Assembly (NCBI GenBank): GCA_028583685.1
Contig: JAMXIF010001253.1
Span: 78,496,150 to 78,560,149 of the forward strand
Origin: Petaurus breviceps papuanus
Lineage: Eukaryota > Chordata > Mammalia > Diprotodontia > Petauridae
Length of the DNA stretch: 64,000 bases
Direction of reading: 5' to 3'
In this document: piece after piece, positions 60,050-64,000 of the stretch
Layout of the letters: the number at the start of each line of letters is the position of its first letter
How positions within the stretch are numbered: position 1 is the first letter of the stretch
Position numbers and translations under genes: made by a program
The notes under the pieces: generated by a model
Seen by the model: only the letters and a program-made list of their open reading frames with translations
The model's database searches: none
Told to the model about the DNA's origin: nothing

Positions 60050-60290
60050 TGCAATCCTGGATAGAGTTCTGTACCAGAAAGCAGGAAGACTTATCTTTGT
60101 GCCTTCAGATCTGGCTTCAGACACAACCTGTGTGACCCAGGGCAAGTCATTTAACCCTGTTTGCCTCAGTTTCTTTATCTGTAAGATGATCTGGAGGAAG
60201 AAATGACAAACCACTTCAGTATCTTTTCCAACAAAATACCAGATAGGGTATTGAAGAGTTAGACATGGATGAATAAGAACAAAAAAATTA
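60050..60290 (+). repeat. MAR1-like CORE-SINE
   Basis: CAGATCTGGCTTCAGACACA, CAGGGCAAGTCATTTAACCC, TGACAAACCACTTCAGTATC and GGGTATTGAAGAGTTAGACA. Confidence 0.85.
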
Positions 60291-61599
60291 GAATTTGGAC
60301 CATTTGTTTGCCTTCCATAGAACAATGATTTTAGCTATCTGAAATTTAACTTTCTGATATCTGTATCCTTGAACTCTTCAGGAATCCTCTCTCTGTTTTC
60401 TCTTTATCTATTTCTCTGTTTTTCTCTTTTCTCTCTGGCTGTATTTCTCCATTTCTGTCTTTAAGGTTGTCCTTCACACCTTTTTTTTCTTTTTTTATAT
60501 ATTTTATTATTATTATTTTAAAATTAATTTGTTTGTTTACTTTTACCTTCACCCCTTCTTAATTCTGGCCCACACAGACCCCTCACCTTGAGAAAACCTT
60601 GTGCAGTCTTTTCAGTGTCATGTACCAGACACCTAAGTAAAAGGAAGGAAGGATAAATAACCATTATGCAAATTACCAACTTACCAACTGATCACTTTCA
60701 TGAAATTCGTGACTGATGTATTTGTTTTCCTAGCAATGCTGTCAATGAGTTCCAATTCTGAATAGAGGTCCCCTTAACGATTTGATATACTCCTCTTATT
60801 GAGAAGAGATTGACAGTGACTTTCTATTTTGATCATTTGTTTTGACCTTCTTCAGTTGGGGTCTAACCTTGATTATTCTCTTTCCTCTTTTATATTTTCC
60901 TTATCTTTGCTCCCTCAAGTCCTTGAGAATTTGGCTAGGAGGGAATGGTTTGCAAGAATCTTTATTACTGCAGGGTATAAAGATGGTTGTTATTTATGTA
61001 GCATCAGTTAAGAGAATAACTAGTTGCTGAATTCCTAAATGGTTCAGTGAAATTTTAACCTAATGAATATTTTATAATAGATCTAGTACTGGAAAGGATC
61101 TCAGAAATCACTTATCTGAAACCTTTCATTTTATAGATGTGGAAATTGAGCCCCAGGGAGTTAGAGTTTCTTTACTACTAACATTTCTTTTACCAATCTC
61201 TATTGCTATTAATTAGAATTCATCATAAGAGGTCAAAACAAAATGCTATGGAGCATTCAAGGATAGAGAGAATTTTAGGAGAATCTAGAAGGTTTTATGG
61301 GAGAAGTAGCACATGGTTAAATCTTTCATGAAGGGAAGGATTTAAACAGATGAGGATAGGACATATTTTAAAACTGAATGCATAGAGGTTGCAAAGAGCA
61401 GGATAAAATAGAGAAAGGGCTATTATTTCAGTTTGGATAAGGCAAAAATGCAGGCAGGATGTTAGTATGAGAAAATGCTTGAAAAGAATAATGAAGCTGC
61501 CTCATGTATATATAGAGGGATGTGTGTGTATGATTAAATGTCTGGTTAGAATTTATATTTTATTTGAAAAGCATTATGGAATGCCAAAAGTTTTTTGTT
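60291..61599. other. Mostly unique intron
   Basis: 61080-61165 (ACTGGAAAGGATCTCAGAAA, then TTTCATTTTATAGATGTGGA) is a probable old CR1/L3- or MIR-like piece. Otherwise nothing. Confidence 0.45.
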
Positions 61600-61745
61600 T
61601 GATTTTTTTTTAGCAGGACAGTGAGTCAATAAATATTTTTAAGCACCTACCATATTCTAGGTACTCTGCTAAGTACTAGGCATAGAAAGAAAGACAAAAA
61701 TCTCTGCCCTCAAGGGGCTCACAGTCAAGGCTACTATTGAAGGAA
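61600..61745 (-). repeat. L2 LINE 3' end
   Basis: Reverse order: GTCAATAAATATTTTTAAGC, ACCTACCATATTCTAGGTAC and CTGCCCTCAAGGGGCTCACA. Confidence 0.78.
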
Positions 61746-62990
61746 AAATAAGAAAGAGGGGGTCAAATGGATATGAAAGATTTGATGACTATTGCTCCCC
61801 TTTTCTAAAATTTCAGAAATCTCTTCCTACTATGCCAACACTCTTGGGAATTAATTTACATTTATACCAAAAGACACCCATGCCCACCACATGCTGATCC
61901 TCTTACTTATGTTGACTGCAAACCTCTGCCATCCATCCTCCTCATACTTCACCTAATTTTTATTACTTGATTTAGAAGCCTTAGAATTGATCAGATCCTA
62001 GAAGATGCCCCAAAAGAAAATATATAGCGACATTGCAGATGTCACAGTAAACAAGATTATTGCCAGAAAACCACATGTTTTGTTTCTGAGATTACCCGGG
62101 ACAGATTTTTCTCTCCCCTACAAACACTCATTCACAGAAGAAATAGTTTTAATACAGTCTTTTCAGTCTTAACAACATTCATACTACATGAATCGATCAA
62201 CTATTTTGAATTTATGGACTCATTTTAAATGTAAAAATACTGCGTGCTCTCTTTTTGAGTAGAAGTTTCATGTGTTGGCAAAGGACTATGATTAAATCAG
62301 TGATAGTTTAAAATGAACCTATAGTCTAATAATCACCATTCTCTCTATGCCTGAAAAATAGTAATATATGTATGTAAAACTACACTTAGGCATCCTACAG
62401 AAGGTATAGTTGGTATTTTGCTGGAGTTAGAGAGAAAAATGGCAGTACTCTTTTATGCTATGATTCATAGATCCTTTATAATAATTTTGGAAGCATTCCT
62501 TAATTAATTCAAAGTATTTAATTTTCAAATAAGCAAGCATGTTGCTCCCCTTGGTCAATGTTTTCTTTTCTCTGTTGTTATGGAAACATTCTAGGACAAT
62601 GGAGCACCCTCTGTTGGCAGTAGGCCCTTGAAATTTTCAGAACCTCTTATTGGATTCTAAAGAGGTCTTTATCTGCATGGAAGAAGATGAAGGTTTGGGG
62701 TCAGTCTTTGCTCCACTTTTAAACCTTCTAGAACAAATTGAGTGAAAAACACCTAGATTAATAATTTAAAATATTAAATGTAAAATCTTCCTCAAATTAA
62801 CCATGTTTCTTGTATCCTTCCCAATTTAGAAATCCTAATAGAGGTGTATGGGGATGGCAATATACTAACTTCAAATTTACAGATCCTCAGTCAGATAAAA
62901 AGACAAAGTTTAAGGAGCTTTGGGAGTTTAAAGTCTGAATAAGGTATTAGTGGAGGAATTAATTAGAGTTATGGAAATCCTTAGTGGAAG
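61746..62990. other. Unique intron
   Basis: Nothing recognised. Confidence 0.5.
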
Positions 62991-62994
62991 GATA

Positions 62995-63240
62995 TAGCAA
63001 AATGATAAGATAATAGTAATTGATATTTATATAACAACTTGCTGTTTTCAAAGCTTTTTTACATGCGTTATCTCCTGTGATCCAGGGAGGTAAATTCTCC
63101 CAAAATAGTATTTCCCCCACATTACAAATGAGGTAACTGAGACTGATTGGGGAAGTGATTTCCCCAGGGCCACAAAACTAAATGGGCAACAAGCATTTAC
63201 TAAATACCTACTATGTACCAGGCACTTGCATTAAGTCAGT
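62995..63240 (-). repeat. MIR-type SINE plus a short L2-like piece
   Basis: ATTGATATTTATATAACAAC, ACAAATGAGGTAACTGAGAC and CAGGGCCACAAAACT; then CATTTACTAAATACCTACTA of L2 type at about 63195. Confidence 0.7.
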
Positions 63241-63369
63241 CTTCATATTTTATTGGAAATGGAGCTCAAATTTATAATGCTTTTAAACATATGAATTATA
63301 TTTTCCTCATAACGATTTTATAGACCTGCTTTAGTGCATTCCAAAGATTAGAGTGCTAAGAATAAATGC

Positions 63370-63570
63370 ATGCAGTGAGACCTGGGTTCAAATCACACAT
63401 AATATATTTACCAGCTGTGTAATTAGGTTAGTCACTTATCATCTCTAAAACTGCATCCTTTTCTGTCAAATTGAGATTAATAGTAGTACCCACCCTCACA
63501 AGGTTGTGTAAAGATCGAATGAAAAAATGTATGTAAAGAAAGTCCTTTGGAAATTTCATGTTATGCAAAT
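63370..63570 (+). repeat. MIR SINE
   Basis: GAGACCTGGGTTCAAATCAC, CCAGCTGTGTAATTAGGTTA, GTCACTTATCATCTC and TAGTAGTACCCACCCTCACA. Confidence 0.75.
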
Positions 63571-63734
63571 GTCAACTCTATCTATTCCATACTTTAATCA
63601 CTGGTGCTCTCCACTACAGCAGGCTGCTTTTCTTGAGCATGATTTTGTTCCCTAAATTAGACCATGACTGCTAGGATAACTCTTAGATAGCTACTTCAGA
63701 ACAGCTGAAGGGGGCTCCCAAATTACCATAGCTT

Positions 63735-63924
63735 CAAGGGTGGGGAACTTGCCTCTAGGCCACATGTGACCTTCCAGATTCTTGGGTGGAGGTTTTGACT
63801 GAGTCCAAGTTTTACAGAACAAATCCTTTTATTAAGGGGATTTGTTCTTTGAAGTTTGCATTTAGTCAAAAGGCTGCACTTGGGAACCATATGTGGCCTC
63901 AAGGTCACAGGTTCCTCCCCCTGG
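63735..63924. mobile_element. Palindromic non-autonomous hAT-like transposon, copy 2
   Basis: Same element as 25739-25926: AAGGGTGGGGAACTTGCCTC at the left and TCAAGGTCACAGGTTCC at the right, with a nearly perfect inner stem around ACAAATCC/GGATTTGT at about 63819-63847. The 8-bp duplication is not clear here. Confidence 0.8.
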
Positions 63925-63936
63925 TTAGAGCTAGTC

Positions 63937-64000
63937 TTGATATAATATTTTGAGGTTTGCAAAGTACTTTACAAATATTATCTCATTTTATCCACACATT
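63937..64000 (-). repeat. MIR-type SINE, cut by the window end
   Basis: TTTTGAGGTTTGCAAAGTAC then TTTACAAATATTATCTCATT, the start of a reverse-orientation MIR as at 46262. Confidence 0.75.

Larger units (their letters stand above)
43026..64000 (+). other. GALNT13: GALNT13 downstream intron (partial, at least 20.9 kb)
   Basis: It begins with the donor GTAAGC. The next exon of the family, expected to start by completing the split Gly codon and encoding a VVKVDYGD-like segment, was not seen before the window ends. Confidence 0.75.

Overview
This window is intronic DNA of a marsupial mammal. The evidence is the repeat content: tRNA-headed SINEs of marsupial type, MAR1-like CORE-SINEs, MIR, L2 and CR1/L3 remnants, marsupial-type L1, and L1-derived elements that carry only ORF1 (HAL1-like). 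Base composition is AT-rich and there are no operons or compact genes. The species cannot be fixed from sequence alone.

Only one protein-coding exon was found, at 42845-43025 on the + strand. It encodes 60 residues plus one base of the catalytic domain of a polypeptide GalNAc-transferase. It matches my memory of GALNT13 better than its paralogue GALNT1. The window is therefore more than 42.8 kb of upstream intron, the exon, and nearly 21 kb of downstream intron. No other exon of the gene was recognised.

Layout: 1-4.7 kb holds unique intron, a young SINE, two L1-like fragments in opposite orientation and a solo LTR. From 4.7 to 23.7 kb is a dense nest of L1 copies on the minus strand, into which two HAL1-like elements, L1 3' ends, SINEs and an LTR have inserted. 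From 23.7 to 32.6 kb is mostly unique, with a palindromic hAT element, MIRs and a possible LTR. From 32.6 to 38.5 kb is a second L1 nest on the plus strand, including an ORF1-bearing copy with ORF2 internally deleted and with an LTR inside it. From 38.5 to 42.8 kb there is L2, MIR, a probable LTR and an L1 5' end just upstream of the exon. From 43 to 56.7 kb is sparse: L2 with two SINEs inside, young SINEs and a CR1/L3 remnant. From 56.7 to 59.6 kb is a full-length HAL1-like element with target-site duplications. From 59.6 kb to the end are MIR, L2 and MAR1 fragments and a second palindromic hAT copy.

Apart from the exon, the open frames I examined lie in L1 ORF1/ORF2, antisense to them, in LTRs or in simple repeats. 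No new gene system was found. The items most worth checking are the structural ones: a possible HAL1/L1 chimeric insertion, an L1 with an internal ORF2 deletion, paired inverted L1 fragments, and a solo-LTR family with exact 5-bp duplications.
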